DNA of 28,045 nt. Source: Ruminococcus flavefaciens (GTDB taxonomy: Bacteria > Bacillota > Clostridia > Oscillospirales > Ruminococcaceae). Shown piece after piece: positions 21,289 through 28,045 of the stretch (positions are counted from its first letter, which is position 1; the number at the start of each line of letters is the position of its first letter). A model generated the notes under the pieces. The model was given only the letters and a program-made list of their open reading frames with translations, ran no database searches and had not been told where the DNA came from. The DNA is taken from NCBI GenBank assembly GCA_002371825.1, contig DFHF01000047.1, forward strand, positions 1 through 28,045. The letters run 5' to 3'. Both the position numbers and the translations under genes were made by a program.

Positions 21289-23270
21289 ATTGCGTCTACC
21301 TCCGCCATTATCTGGCTGTTAGAGAAGCCGTTGAGATCCATTGCTCCCGAAGGACAAGCAACTGTACAAGCGCCGCAGCCCTGACATACAGCAGGATTGA
21401 CGCTGGCAACTCTGCGGACCTTAGTTGTTCTGTCCGGCATTCTGAATTCCTTGTCGATGTATGTGATAGCTCCGTAGGGACAAACCTTTTCACAGGACGA
21501 GCAGCCATTGCACATGAGCTCATCGGAGTGTGCTACACAGGGGTTGCAGGTTATGCTGTTCTTGCAGAGAAGTCCGATAGCCTTTGCAGCTGCGGCACTT
21601 GCCTGGGCAACAGTCTCAGGGATGTCCTTAGGACCCTGGCAGGCTCCGGAGAGGAATATACCTGCTGTTGCGCTCTCTACAGGACGGAGCTTGGGGTGAG
21701 CCTCAGTGAAGAAGTCATTTGTATCCATCTGAGTTGTGAGCATTGTTGCAAGAGGACGGGCTGTCTTGTCCGGCTCGATAGCTGCTGCAAGAACTACCAT
21801 GTCTGCATCGATATGGAGCTGCTCGTTTGCAAGCAGGTCAGATGCCTGTACATGGAGCTTTCCGTTGCTCTGAGGTGTTACCTTGCCCACCATGCCCTTG
21901 ATGTAGTGTACATTGTACTGCTCAACGGCTCTGCGGTAGAACTCATCGAAGTTCTTACCGGGTGTACGGACATCTATGTAGAATACATATACCTCAGTAT
22001 CCGGGTACTTCTCACGGATGAGCATTGCGTGTTTTGCGGTGTACATACAGCATATCTTGGAGCAGTAGGGCTTGCCCTTGCTGTCGTCACATCTTGAACC
22101 TACGCACTGTACGAATACTATCTTGTGGGGATGAGTCTTGTCGGAGGGACGGAGAAGTGTTCCGCCGTTGGGGCCGGCAGCATTCATAAGTCTCTCAAGC
22201 TCAAGTGATGTTACTACGTCAGGAGACTGATTGTATGCGAACTCATCGTACTTGTCCAGCTTTATGGGATTGAATCCGGTAGCTACTACGATAGCACCGT
22301 ATTTCTCCTCGATGAAGCGATCCTCCTGCTTATAGTCGATAGCTCCTACTGAGCAGACCTTTGAGCATACTCCGCACTTGCCATTCTTCAGCATCATGCA
22401 GTAGTTGGGATCGATAGTTGCCACCTTCGGCACTGCCTGTGCGAAGGGGATGTATATTGCGGTCCTGTTATCAAGACCCATGTTGAATTCATTGGGGACC
22501 TTCTTCATGGGACACTTCTCTGTACAGAGTCCGCAGCCGGTACACTTGGTCTCGTCTACGAAACGTGCCTTCTTCTTTATTGTAACTGTGAAATTACCTA
22601 CGAATCCCTTTACATCTGTGACCTCGCTGAATGAGTGGATGTGGATCTTCTCATTCTGTGATGCCTCAACCATTTTAGGAGTGAGGATACAGGCGGCGCA
22701 GTCCAGTGTGGGGAAGGTCTTGTCTATCTGAGCCATCTTTCCGCCGATAGTAGGATTCTTTTCAACGATATCGACATCGAAGCCTGCCTCAGCTATATCA
22801 AGAGCAGTCTGGATTCCGGCGATACCTCCGCCGATAACAAGCGCTCTCTTGGCTACAGGGCTCTCTCCTGCTATGAGAGGAGCATTGAGATGTACCTTAG
22901 CTACAGCAGCTCTTCCCAGTATAACAGCCTTTTCTGTAGCTGTTGCAATGTCCTTGTGTATCCATGAGCACTGCTCACGGATGTTTGCTATCTCTACAAG
23001 ATAGGGGTTCAGTCCGGCGGCGGCGGCAGCCTTTCTGAATGTGTTCTCGTGCATTCTTGGTGAACATGAGCAGATAACTACACCTGTGAGATTATGCTCC
23101 TTTATTGCGTTCTTGACAAGGTTCTGTCCGGACTCAGAGCACATATACTGGTAGTCCTGTGAGACTACTACTCCCGGCTCATGTCCGAGAGCCTCGGCAA
23201 CTGCTTTAACGTCCACTGTTGCGGCGATATTTGTACCGCAGTGACAGACAAATACACCTATTCTCTGCAT
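21279..23270 (-). CDS. hdrA: HdrA-type flavin-bifurcating subunit
   Basis: A 663-residue protein, the usual HdrA length. N-terminal Cys-containing domain (CHCG at 9-12; CSCSPRMHE from 68); FAD-binding GGGIAGIQTAL (147-157); insertion ferredoxin with CTGCGLCTEKC (243-253) and CMMLKNGKCGVCSKVC (291-306); C-terminal ferredoxin with CNGCSSCEKVC and CQGCGACTVACP. HdrA splits electron pairs from its donor: one to ferredoxin, one to HdrBC. No Sec codon or frameshift is seen. The organism has no sign of coenzyme M/B chemistry, so the HdrBC acceptor must differ from that of methanogens. RBS GGAGG, 8-nt spacing. Confidence 0.95.
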   Translation of the reverse strand: MQRIGVFVCHCGTNIAATVDVKAVAEALGHEPGVVVSQDYQYMCSESGQNLVKNAIKEHNLTGVVICSCSPRMHENTFRKAAAAAGLNPYLVEIANIREQCSWIHKDIATATEKAVILGRAAVAKVHLNAPLIAGESPVAKRALVIGGGIAGIQTALDIAEAGFDVDIVEKNPTIGGKMAQIDKTFPTLDCAACILTPKMVEASQNEKIHIHSFSEVTDVKGFVGNFTVTIKKKARFVDETKCTGCGLCTEKCPMKKVPNEFNMGLDNRTAIYIPFAQAVPKVATIDPNYCMMLKNGKCGVCSKVCSVGAIDYKQEDRFIEEKYGAIVVATGFNPIKLDKYDEFAYNQSPDVVTSLELERLMNAAGPNGGTLLRPSDKTHPHKIVFVQCVGSRCDDSKGKPYCSKICCMYTAKHAMLIREKYPDTEVYVFYIDVRTPGKNFDEFYRRAVEQYNVHYIKGMVGKVTPQSNGKLHVQASDLLANEQLHIDADMVVLAAAIEPDKTARPLATMLTTQMDTNDFFTEAHPKLRPVESATAGIFLSGACQGPKDIPETVAQASAAAAKAIGLLCKNSITCNPCVAHSDELMCNGCSSCEKVCPYGAITYIDKEFRMPDRTTKVRRVASVNPAVCQGCGACTVACPSGAMDLNGFSNSQIMAEVDAICK

Positions 23271-23283
23271 GGCTGTCTCCTCC

Positions 23284-23667
23284 TTACTTTATGTATTTTC
23301 TGAATGCTGTAACTATGGCCTGCTGAGGAAGATCCTCGTCAAGCATATCCGGCAGGTCTGCAGGTGTCATATGATTATTGCCCTGCTTACGCACTGCTGC
23401 AAGTCTTACAGCCTCTACTACCTTGGCCGGCTCTACATTTCTGGGACATCTGTCCACACAGGCAAAGCAGGTAAGGCACTTGTATATGGATTTCGAGTTC
23501 ATAAGGGTCTCTATATCGCCCTTTTCCACCATGTATACGAACTGGTGGGGATGATATTCCATCTCATCATAGGAGGGACAGGTGCCGGAGCATTTTCCGC
23601 AGCGCATACATTTCAGCACGTTTACTCCGCTGGAGCGAAGGACCTGTTCTTTCAGATTCTTATTCAT
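23284..23667 (-). CDS. hdrC: HdrC-type 4Fe-4S subunit
   Basis: A 127-residue protein with two classic cluster motifs: CMRCGKCSGTCP (20-31) and CLTCFACVDRCP (64-75). It carries electrons from HdrA to HdrB. The ATG at 23667 has GGAGG 6 nt upstream, inside hdrB, and overlaps it by 8 nt; an upstream ATG at 23700 lacks an RBS. The protein is soluble, without the membrane cytochrome seen with HdrE. Confidence 0.93.
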   Translation of the reverse strand: MNKNLKEQVLRSSGVNVLKCMRCGKCSGTCPSYDEMEYHPHQFVYMVEKGDIETLMNSKSIYKCLTCFACVDRCPRNVEPAKVVEAVRLAAVRKQGNNHMTPADLPDMLDEDLPQQAIVTAFRKYIK

Positions 23668-24457
23668 TGCTGGCCTCCTTAACGCCGAGAGCCTCGGCAA
23701 GCAGTTCTGTGAAATAGTATACCGGCAGCTCTGAGCCTGAATTCTTCTTCAGGTTGTAGAGACAGAGAGGACAGGCTGTTATCACCATATCAGCTCCCTG
23801 GTCTGCTGCTGAATCCATTACCGCAGCACTTCTCTTCTGTGCCTGAGCCTTGTCCTCCATTGTGATATAACCGCCGCAGCACTCATTTCTCTGGGAGTAT
23901 ATCACGGGAGTTCCGCCGATGGCACGGATGAAATCCTCCATTATAGTCGGATTCTCCGGATCATCCATTGCAAGAGCCTTTGAGGGGCGGAGAAGGAGAC
24001 ATCCGTAATACGCTGCTATCTTCTTGCCCTTGAAGGGATTGACTACCATCTGTGCAAGGTTATCGAATCCCACCACATCACGGAGCATTTCAAGATAGTG
24101 GTACACAGTTGTCTCGCCGCTGTAGGGCTCATCGAGCTTAAGGTAATTGTTTACCTTTGCTGCCATATTTTCATCGTTTACTATGTCATAGTTTGTCTGC
24201 TTAATAACATTATGACAGGCGGAACAGACTGTGATAAGCGGTCTGTCTGCTGTCTTTGCGGCAGTGAGAGTTCTCACCGCAGAGAGTTTTGTAGCTATCT
24301 CGTCCTTAGCGGTGGTATATGCGCCGCCGCAGCACTGCCACTCAGCAGGCTCTTCAAGCTTTATGCCGAGAGCCTCAGCTGAGGACCTTGCATAAGTATC
24401 AAGGTCCTTTGCCTTAGTTCTGAGCGTACAGCCGGGATAATATGTAAAAGTTTCCAT
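23660..24457 (-). CDS. hdrB: HdrB-type CCG-domain subunit
   Basis: A 265-residue protein with two full CCG domains. Domain 1: Cys10, Cys42-43 (QCCGGAY), Cys78-x2-81 (CSACHN). Domain 2: Cys153, Cys193-194 (ECCGGY), Cys229-x2-232 (ACPLC). In HdrB these bind the two non-cubane [4Fe-4S] clusters that reduce heterodisulfide. All ligands are present, so the cluster chemistry should be intact; the physiological acceptor here is unknown. I chose ATG at 24457 (AAAGGA about 10 nt upstream) over a TTG at 24466 that abuts the RBS. It lies 20 nt after fumC. Confidence 0.92.
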   Translation of the reverse strand: METFTYYPGCTLRTKAKDLDTYARSSAEALGIKLEEPAEWQCCGGAYTTAKDEIATKLSAVRTLTAAKTADRPLITVCSACHNVIKQTNYDIVNDENMAAKVNNYLKLDEPYSGETTVYHYLEMLRDVVGFDNLAQMVVNPFKGKKIAAYYGCLLLRPSKALAMDDPENPTIMEDFIRAIGGTPVIYSQRNECCGGYITMEDKAQAQKRSAAVMDSAADQGADMVITACPLCLYNLKKNSGSELPVYYFTELLAEALGVKEASNE

Positions 24458-24477
24458 AGTACGCAATTCCTTTCAAA

Positions 24478-25854
24478 TCAGCACATTTCTTCAGGGTGGA
24501 ACACCTCGTCGAACTTCTCCTCTGTAAGGAAGCCAAGCTCAACGCAGGCCTGCTTCAAGGAAATATTGTCCTTGAAGGCCTTCTTCGCAGTCTTTGCTGC
24601 ATTCTCATATCCGATGTAGGGATTGAGGGCTGTTACAAGCATGAGGGAGTTGTGGAGGTTATGGTGCATCTTCTCCTTATTGGCTCTGATGCCTACTGCA
24701 CAGTTCTTGTTGAAGGACATTATCGACTCAGCAAGAAGTCTTGCAGACTGGAGGAAATTATATGCACAAACCGGCATGAACACGTTCAGCTCGAAGTTGC
24801 CCTGTGAAGCTGCCATACCCACTGCAACGTCATTGCCCATTACCTGTACTGCCACCATAGTTGCCTGTTCGCACTGTGTGGGGTTGACCTTGCCGGGCAT
24901 AATAGATGAACCGGGTTCATTTTCGGGAATGAATATCTCTCCAAGACCGTCTCTCGGACCGGATGCAAGCCATCTTACGTCGTTGGCTATCTTCATCATA
25001 TCTGCTGCAAGCGCCTTAAGTGCACCGTGAGCAAATACGATCTCATCCTTGGATGTGAGAGAATGGAACTTATTGGGAGATGTGATGAAATTCTTCCCTG
25101 TGAGGCGGCTTATATTCTCAGCAGCCTTCTCAGCAAATCCGGCAGGTGCGTTAAGACCTGTACCTACGGCTGTACCACCGAGTGCAAGTTCCTTCAGCTC
25201 CTCGCAGGCCTTGAGAAGCATTTTCTTATCCTTCTCAAGAGAAGCTCTCCATCCGCTGATCTCCTGTGAGAACTTAATGGGAGTAGCATCCTGCAAGTGG
25301 GTACGTCCGCTCTTTACGATGCCCTCATTCTCCTTTTCAAGTCTCTCAAATGTTGATACGAGAGTGTCTATCGCAGGGATGACCTTATCCTCAACAGCAA
25401 GTACAGCAGCAATGTGCATTGCTGTGGGGAAGGTATCATTTGAAGACTGGCTCATGTTGATATCATCGTTGGGGTGAAGAAGCTTAGCTCCTGCGATCTC
25501 ATTTCCCCTGTTGGCGATAACTTCATTCGCATTCATATTTGACTGTGTACCGCTTCCGGTCTGCCATACGACCAGAGGGAAATGGTCGTTCAGCGCTCCG
25601 CTGATGACCTCGTCGCAGGCCTGTGTCACAGCTGAAAGCTTTTCGTCAGTCATCTTTTCCGGCTTAAGCTCATGATTAGCCATAGCAGCAGCTTTTTTCA
25701 GTATACCGAATGCATGGGTGATCTCTCTCGGCATAGTTTCAATGCCAACACCAATGAGGAAATTCTCATGGCTGCGCTCGGTCTGAGCTGCCCAGTACTT
25801 GTCAGCCGGAACTCGTACCTCTCCCATTGAATCATGTTCGATACGATAATCCAT
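24478..25854 (-). CDS. fumC: Class II fumarase
   Basis: FumC interconverts malate and fumarate without an Fe-S cluster. The 458 residues carry the superfamily signature GSSIMPGKVNP (315-325). Fumarase-type motifs GSGTQSNMNANEV (100-112), SSNDTFPTAMH (137-147) and SGRTHLQDATP distinguish it from aspartase. The ATG at 25854 has GGGAG about 10 nt upstream; a 17-residue extension to 25905 runs into the operator palindrome and is rejected. It is the first gene of an eleven-gene operon ending in fumarate reductase and a carrier, so it most likely works from malate to fumarate, supplying the electron acceptor. Confidence 0.96.
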   Translation of the reverse strand: MDYRIEHDSMGEVRVPADKYWAAQTERSHENFLIGVGIETMPREITHAFGILKKAAAMANHELKPEKMTDEKLSAVTQACDEVISGALNDHFPLVVWQTGSGTQSNMNANEVIANRGNEIAGAKLLHPNDDINMSQSSNDTFPTAMHIAAVLAVEDKVIPAIDTLVSTFERLEKENEGIVKSGRTHLQDATPIKFSQEISGWRASLEKDKKMLLKACEELKELALGGTAVGTGLNAPAGFAEKAAENISRLTGKNFITSPNKFHSLTSKDEIVFAHGALKALAADMMKIANDVRWLASGPRDGLGEIFIPENEPGSSIMPGKVNPTQCEQATMVAVQVMGNDVAVGMAASQGNFELNVFMPVCAYNFLQSARLLAESIMSFNKNCAVGIRANKEKMHHNLHNSLMLVTALNPYIGYENAAKTAKKAFKDNISLKQACVELGFLTEEKFDEVFHPEEMC

Positions 25855-25881
25855 TGTAATATCCACTCCCAGAAAAAATTT

Positions 25882-25907
25882 TTGTGACCTGACACTCAGT
25901 GTCACAA
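25882..25907. promoter_or_regulatory. Nested palindromic operator before fumC
   Basis: TTGTGAC (25882-25888) and GTCACAA (25901-25907) form an inverted repeat. Overlapping it is a 15-bp palindrome, TGACACT-C-AGTGTCA (25890-25904). It lies a few bases downstream of the predicted start, a roadblock position for a repressor. The TTGTGA/TCACAA arms match Rex half-sites, but the spacing is wider than the usual Rex operator. Confidence 0.6.
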
Positions 25908-25920
25908 CTCTACATATATA

Positions 25921-25949
25921 AGTATATCAGCAAGCTGCAACAATTTCAA
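25921..25949 (-). promoter_or_regulatory. Promoter of the fumC-hdr-flx-frd operon
   Basis: On the minus strand TTGAAA (25949-25944), a 17-bp spacer and TATACT (25926-25921), with TGa upstream of the -10 (extended -10). The start is predicted near 25914, leaving a leader of about 60 nt that contains the operator palindrome. Confidence 0.7.
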
Positions 25950-25979
25950 ATGCACTTTCAGAATATCGGTATTCTGATA

Positions 25980-25997
25980 TTGATATAAAATTCACAA
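25980..25997. promoter_or_regulatory. Weak Rex-like site
   Basis: TTGATAT-AAAA-TTCACAA fits the Rex pattern TTGTGAA-N4-TTCACAA at 11 of 14 positions, with a perfect right half. It is about 75 bp upstream of the predicted fumC start. Rex itself is encoded about 380 bp away. Chance similarity in A/T-rich DNA is possible. Confidence 0.3.
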
Positions 25998-26337
25998 TGC
26001 TACCGATACTGTAATTGTTAGCAATTGCATACAGCTGTGGTATATTTGTTTTTATATTCCATACCTATATCGATATATATTTTCTCCTTAAAAATTCGTT
26101 TTTTGTTGCATTTGACTTACAGCATCGTACTCTCCCGGTATTTCGGGCACTGTTTCCGCATATCCGGTCTGCAGTCCTGAGAAACAATTCCGCAGGAAAG
26201 GTCGTTTTCTTTCCAGCCACGTCAGAAGATCCGGAACGAGCAGTCTTGTGTTTCATATAAATTCGGAATCACGATATATCATCCTAGGAATAATCTGATG
26301 CACTTATTGATATTTTTTTCACATACTTTTGTTTTAA
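25998..26337. other. Intergenic stretch without a recognised gene
   Basis: A/T-rich flanks enclose a distinctly more G/C-rich block of about 145 bp (26110-26255). The block has short hairpins, for example GGAAAG/CTTTCC at 26195-26214, TCCTG/CAGGA at about 26175-26197 and CCCG/CGGG near 26138. Short ORFs on both strands lack ribosome binding sites and look random. I found no clear promoter for it. It could be a small RNA, a decayed gene or nothing. Confidence 0.4.
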
Positions 26338-26371
26338 TTCACCGCAGCCATTCACTGATGACTGCGGTGAA
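26338..26371 (-). terminator. Hairpin after rex
   Basis: TTCACCGCAG (26338-26347) pairs with CTGCGGTGAA (26362-26371) around a 14-nt loop, starting 3 nt after the rex stop. The T-run is poor on the minus strand, so termination may be incomplete and some readthrough toward fumC is possible. Confidence 0.65.
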
Positions 26372-26374
26372 AAA

Positions 26375-27028
26375 TCATTTATTTTCTTCCTCGTTCTGCT
26401 CAAGTGAATTGAGTCCGTAGGAAAGTGTTGTCAGGCTGTCGCCGAGATGTACGTTTTCAACGGCTATGCCCTTTCTTCCGGTCCTCATATCATAGTGAGT
26501 GAAGTTCCAGAAAGCCTTGATACCGCAGCCAATGAGTATATCTACCATTTTGCCGGCCGCAGTTGTAGGTACGCAAAGTATTGCCGCAACAGGTTTGTTA
26601 TCTTTGCAGAAGCTTTCGAGCTCTTCAATGTCACGGACCGTCAGTTCGCCGATCTCCTTGCCGATGATGTCCGCATTTGTATCAAATGCACCTATCAGAT
26701 CAAAGCCTTTATTGTGGAAATCAATATGGGATGCTATTGCCTTTCCGAGATTTCCTGCTCCGAGAAGTATCATCGGAGTAAGCTTGTCAAGTCCGAGGAT
26801 ATGGCCTATCTCGCCTCTGAGGTCACTGACGTTGTAGCCGTAGCCCTGCTGTCCGAATTCACCGAAGCAGTTGAAATCCTGACGTATCTGTGAGGCAGTC
26901 AGCCCCATTTTCTCAGAAAGCTCCCTTGATGATATCCTGACATATCCGTTGGATTCAAGCTCTCCGAGGAATCTGTAGTACCTTGGCAGTCTTCTGATGA
27001 CCGAGTTTGATATTGTGTTTTTTGACAT
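26375..27028 (-). CDS. rex: Redox-sensing transcriptional repressor Rex
   Basis: Rex represses fermentation and electron-transfer genes and lets go of DNA when the NADH/NAD+ ratio rises. The 217 residues comprise an N-terminal winged helix (VIRRLPRYYRFL, 10-21; SSRELSEKMGLTASQIRQDFNCFGEFG, recognition part 44-60), a Rossmann NAD(H)-binding GAGNLGKAI (90-98) and a C-terminal swapped helix. It lies 18 nt after icd, so the two are probably co-transcribed. It is next to the NADH-linked fumC operon, whose promoter carries TTGTGA/TCACAA arms, which suggests but does not prove local control. Confidence 0.95.
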   Translation of the reverse strand: MSKNTISNSVIRRLPRYYRFLGELESNGYVRISSRELSEKMGLTASQIRQDFNCFGEFGQQGYGYNVSDLRGEIGHILGLDKLTPMILLGAGNLGKAIASHIDFHNKGFDLIGAFDTNADIIGKEIGELTVRDIEELESFCKDNKPVAAILCVPTTAAGKMVDILIGCGIKAFWNFTHYDMRTGRKGIAVENVHLGDSLTTLSYGLNSLEQNEEENK

Positions 27029-27046
27029 ACCACTAAGCCTTCTCTC

Positions 27047-28045
27047 TTAGTTCATCGCTTTGTCAAGTCTGATCTTTATTTCGTCAAGGAATGTCTTGGA
27101 ATCGACCTTTTTCTTATTTTCAAGCTTTGAGATAAGGTAGAGATCTCCGGTCATCACGCCTTCTTCAATTGTCTGGATAGTAGCCTTTTCAAGCTTGTCT
27201 GCAAAGTCGCAGAGCTCAGGAGTTCCGTCCAGCTCGCCTCTCTTGCGGAGAGCGCCGCTCCATGCAAAGATAGTTGCAACAGAGTTTGTTGAGGTCTCCT
27301 CGCCCTTGAGGTACTTGTAGTAGTGACGCTGAACTGTTCCGTGAGCAGCCTCGTACTCATAGATACCATCAGGTGATACGAGTACAGATGTCATCATTGC
27401 AAGGCTTCCGTAAGCTGTGGATACCATGTCTGACATAACGTCGCCGTCGTAGTTCTTGCAGGCCCAGATATAGCCGCCGTTTGAACGGATAACTCTTGCA
27501 ACAGCATCGTCAATGAGTGTGTAGAAATACTCTATGCCGGCTGCCTCGTACTTCTCCTTGTACTCGTTGTCATATATTTCCTGGAAAATGTCCTTGAAGC
27601 GGTGATCGTACTTCTTGGAGATAGTATCCTTTGAAGCAAACCATACATCCTGCTTAAGGTCAAGGCCATAGTTAAGGCAAGCTCTTGCAAAGCCTGCGAT
27701 AGAAGCATCAAGGTTGTGAAGTCCCTGAATTATACCATCGCACTTTGTGAAATCGTGGATGAGCTCACGGGTCTCGTTGCCGTTCTCGTCAGTTACAACG
27801 AGTTCAGCCTTGCTTCCCTTTGATACACGCATCTCTGTGTTCTTGTAAACATCGCCGTATGCATGACGGGCGATAGTGATAGGCTTTGTCCATGTGGGAA
27901 TATAGGGCTCGATGCCCTTTACGATTATAGGTGTGCGGAATACTGTACCGTCAAGTGCAGCACGGATAGTTCCGTTAGGTGATTTCCACATCTGTGTAAG
28001 ATTGTACTCAGGCATTCTTGCAGCGTTAGGAGTGATAGTTGCACA
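27047..28045 (-). CDS. icd: NADP-dependent isocitrate dehydrogenase, 5' end outside window
   Basis: The reading frame stays open to the window edge: upstream of the first Met it continues CATITPNAAR, the expected family sequence. The visible 332 residues lack roughly the first 70. Motifs MWKSPNGTIR, the cofactor/metal region CKNYDGDVMSDMVSTAYGSLAMM and EAAHGTVQRHYY place it in the homodimeric, eukaryote-type NADP-IDH family rather than the E. coli Icd type. It converts isocitrate to 2-oxoglutarate and supplies NADPH and glutamate precursor. rex follows after 18 nt. Confidence 0.93.
   Translation of the reverse strand, partial: CATITPNAARMPEYNLTQMWKSPNGTIRAALDGTVFRTPIIVKGIEPYIPTWTKPITIARHAYGDVYKNTEMRVSKGSKAELVVTDENGNETRELIHDFTKCDGIIQGLHNLDASIAGFARACLNYGLDLKQDVWFASKDTISKKYDHRFKDIFQEIYDNEYKEKYEAAGIEYFYTLIDDAVARVIRSNGGYIWACKNYDGDVMSDMVSTAYGSLAMMTSVLVSPDGIYEYEAAHGTVQRHYYKYLKGEETSTNSVATIFAWSGALRKRGELDGTPELCDFADKLEKATIQTIEEGVMTGDLYLISKLENKKKVDSKTFLDEIKIRLDKAMN

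Noticed and set aside
21195..22097. 300-codon plus-strand ORF opposite hdrA
   Set aside because: Antisense shadow of a gene with complete motifs; no RBS or recognisable domain.
26065..26256. 63-codon minus-strand ORF between rex and fumC
   Set aside because: No RBS, unremarkable basic composition and no recognisable family; likely random.

Overview
The window looks like a chromosome segment from a Ruminococcus-like gut or rumen Clostridium (Oscillospirales). The basis is a secreted type I dockerin protein, strong AGGAGG ribosome binding sites, clostridial promoter spacing, anaerobic class III ribonucleotide reductase, Rex, and an Hdr/Flx electron-transfer locus. I saw no phage, insertion sequence, CRISPR array, tRNA or rRNA.

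Left part, 1-5204, plus strand. A 116-bp-period repeat with nested hairpins is cut by the window edge. It is followed by a compact three-gene unit: a tiny membrane protein, a small acidic unknown and a dockerin protein. Then come glyA, a fusion of a VOC (glyoxalase-fold) domain to a small pyrophosphatase-like domain, and rarA.

Non-coding section, 5205-6716. Three units lie here: (a) a minus-strand transcription unit of about 670 nt with a strong promoter, many local hairpins, a repeated TGAGTCC heptamer and a terminator shared with rarA, which I interpret as a large structured non-coding RNA; (b) a DUF1292 gene; (c) a plus-strand RNA of about 190 nt with 6S RNA architecture.

Middle, 6717-14402. 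It holds a TfoX-N protein, nrdG and nrdD with an NrdR box, an SGNH-hydrolase-like membrane protein that seems to have lost catalytic residues, a zinc-ribbon protein with pyrE, and an esterase lipoprotein.

Right part, 14412-28045, minus strand. An almost gap-free operon runs fumC - hdrB - hdrC - hdrA - flxD(mvhD) - flxC - flxB - flxA - a TfrB-like Fe-S protein - a fumarate reductase flavoprotein - an AspT-type carrier. Upstream are rex and a truncated isocitrate dehydrogenase gene. I infer a soluble, quinone-independent, NADH-driven fumarate reductase. FlxA would take electrons from NADH and HdrA would bifurcate them. One branch would go to ferredoxin; the other would go through HdrC/HdrB and the TfrB-like protein to fumarate. 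Fumarase supplies the substrate and the carrier may export succinate. The fumC promoter carries a nested palindrome, and Rex encoded next door is a reasonable but unproven regulator. This operon and the large antisense RNA are the most interesting items.
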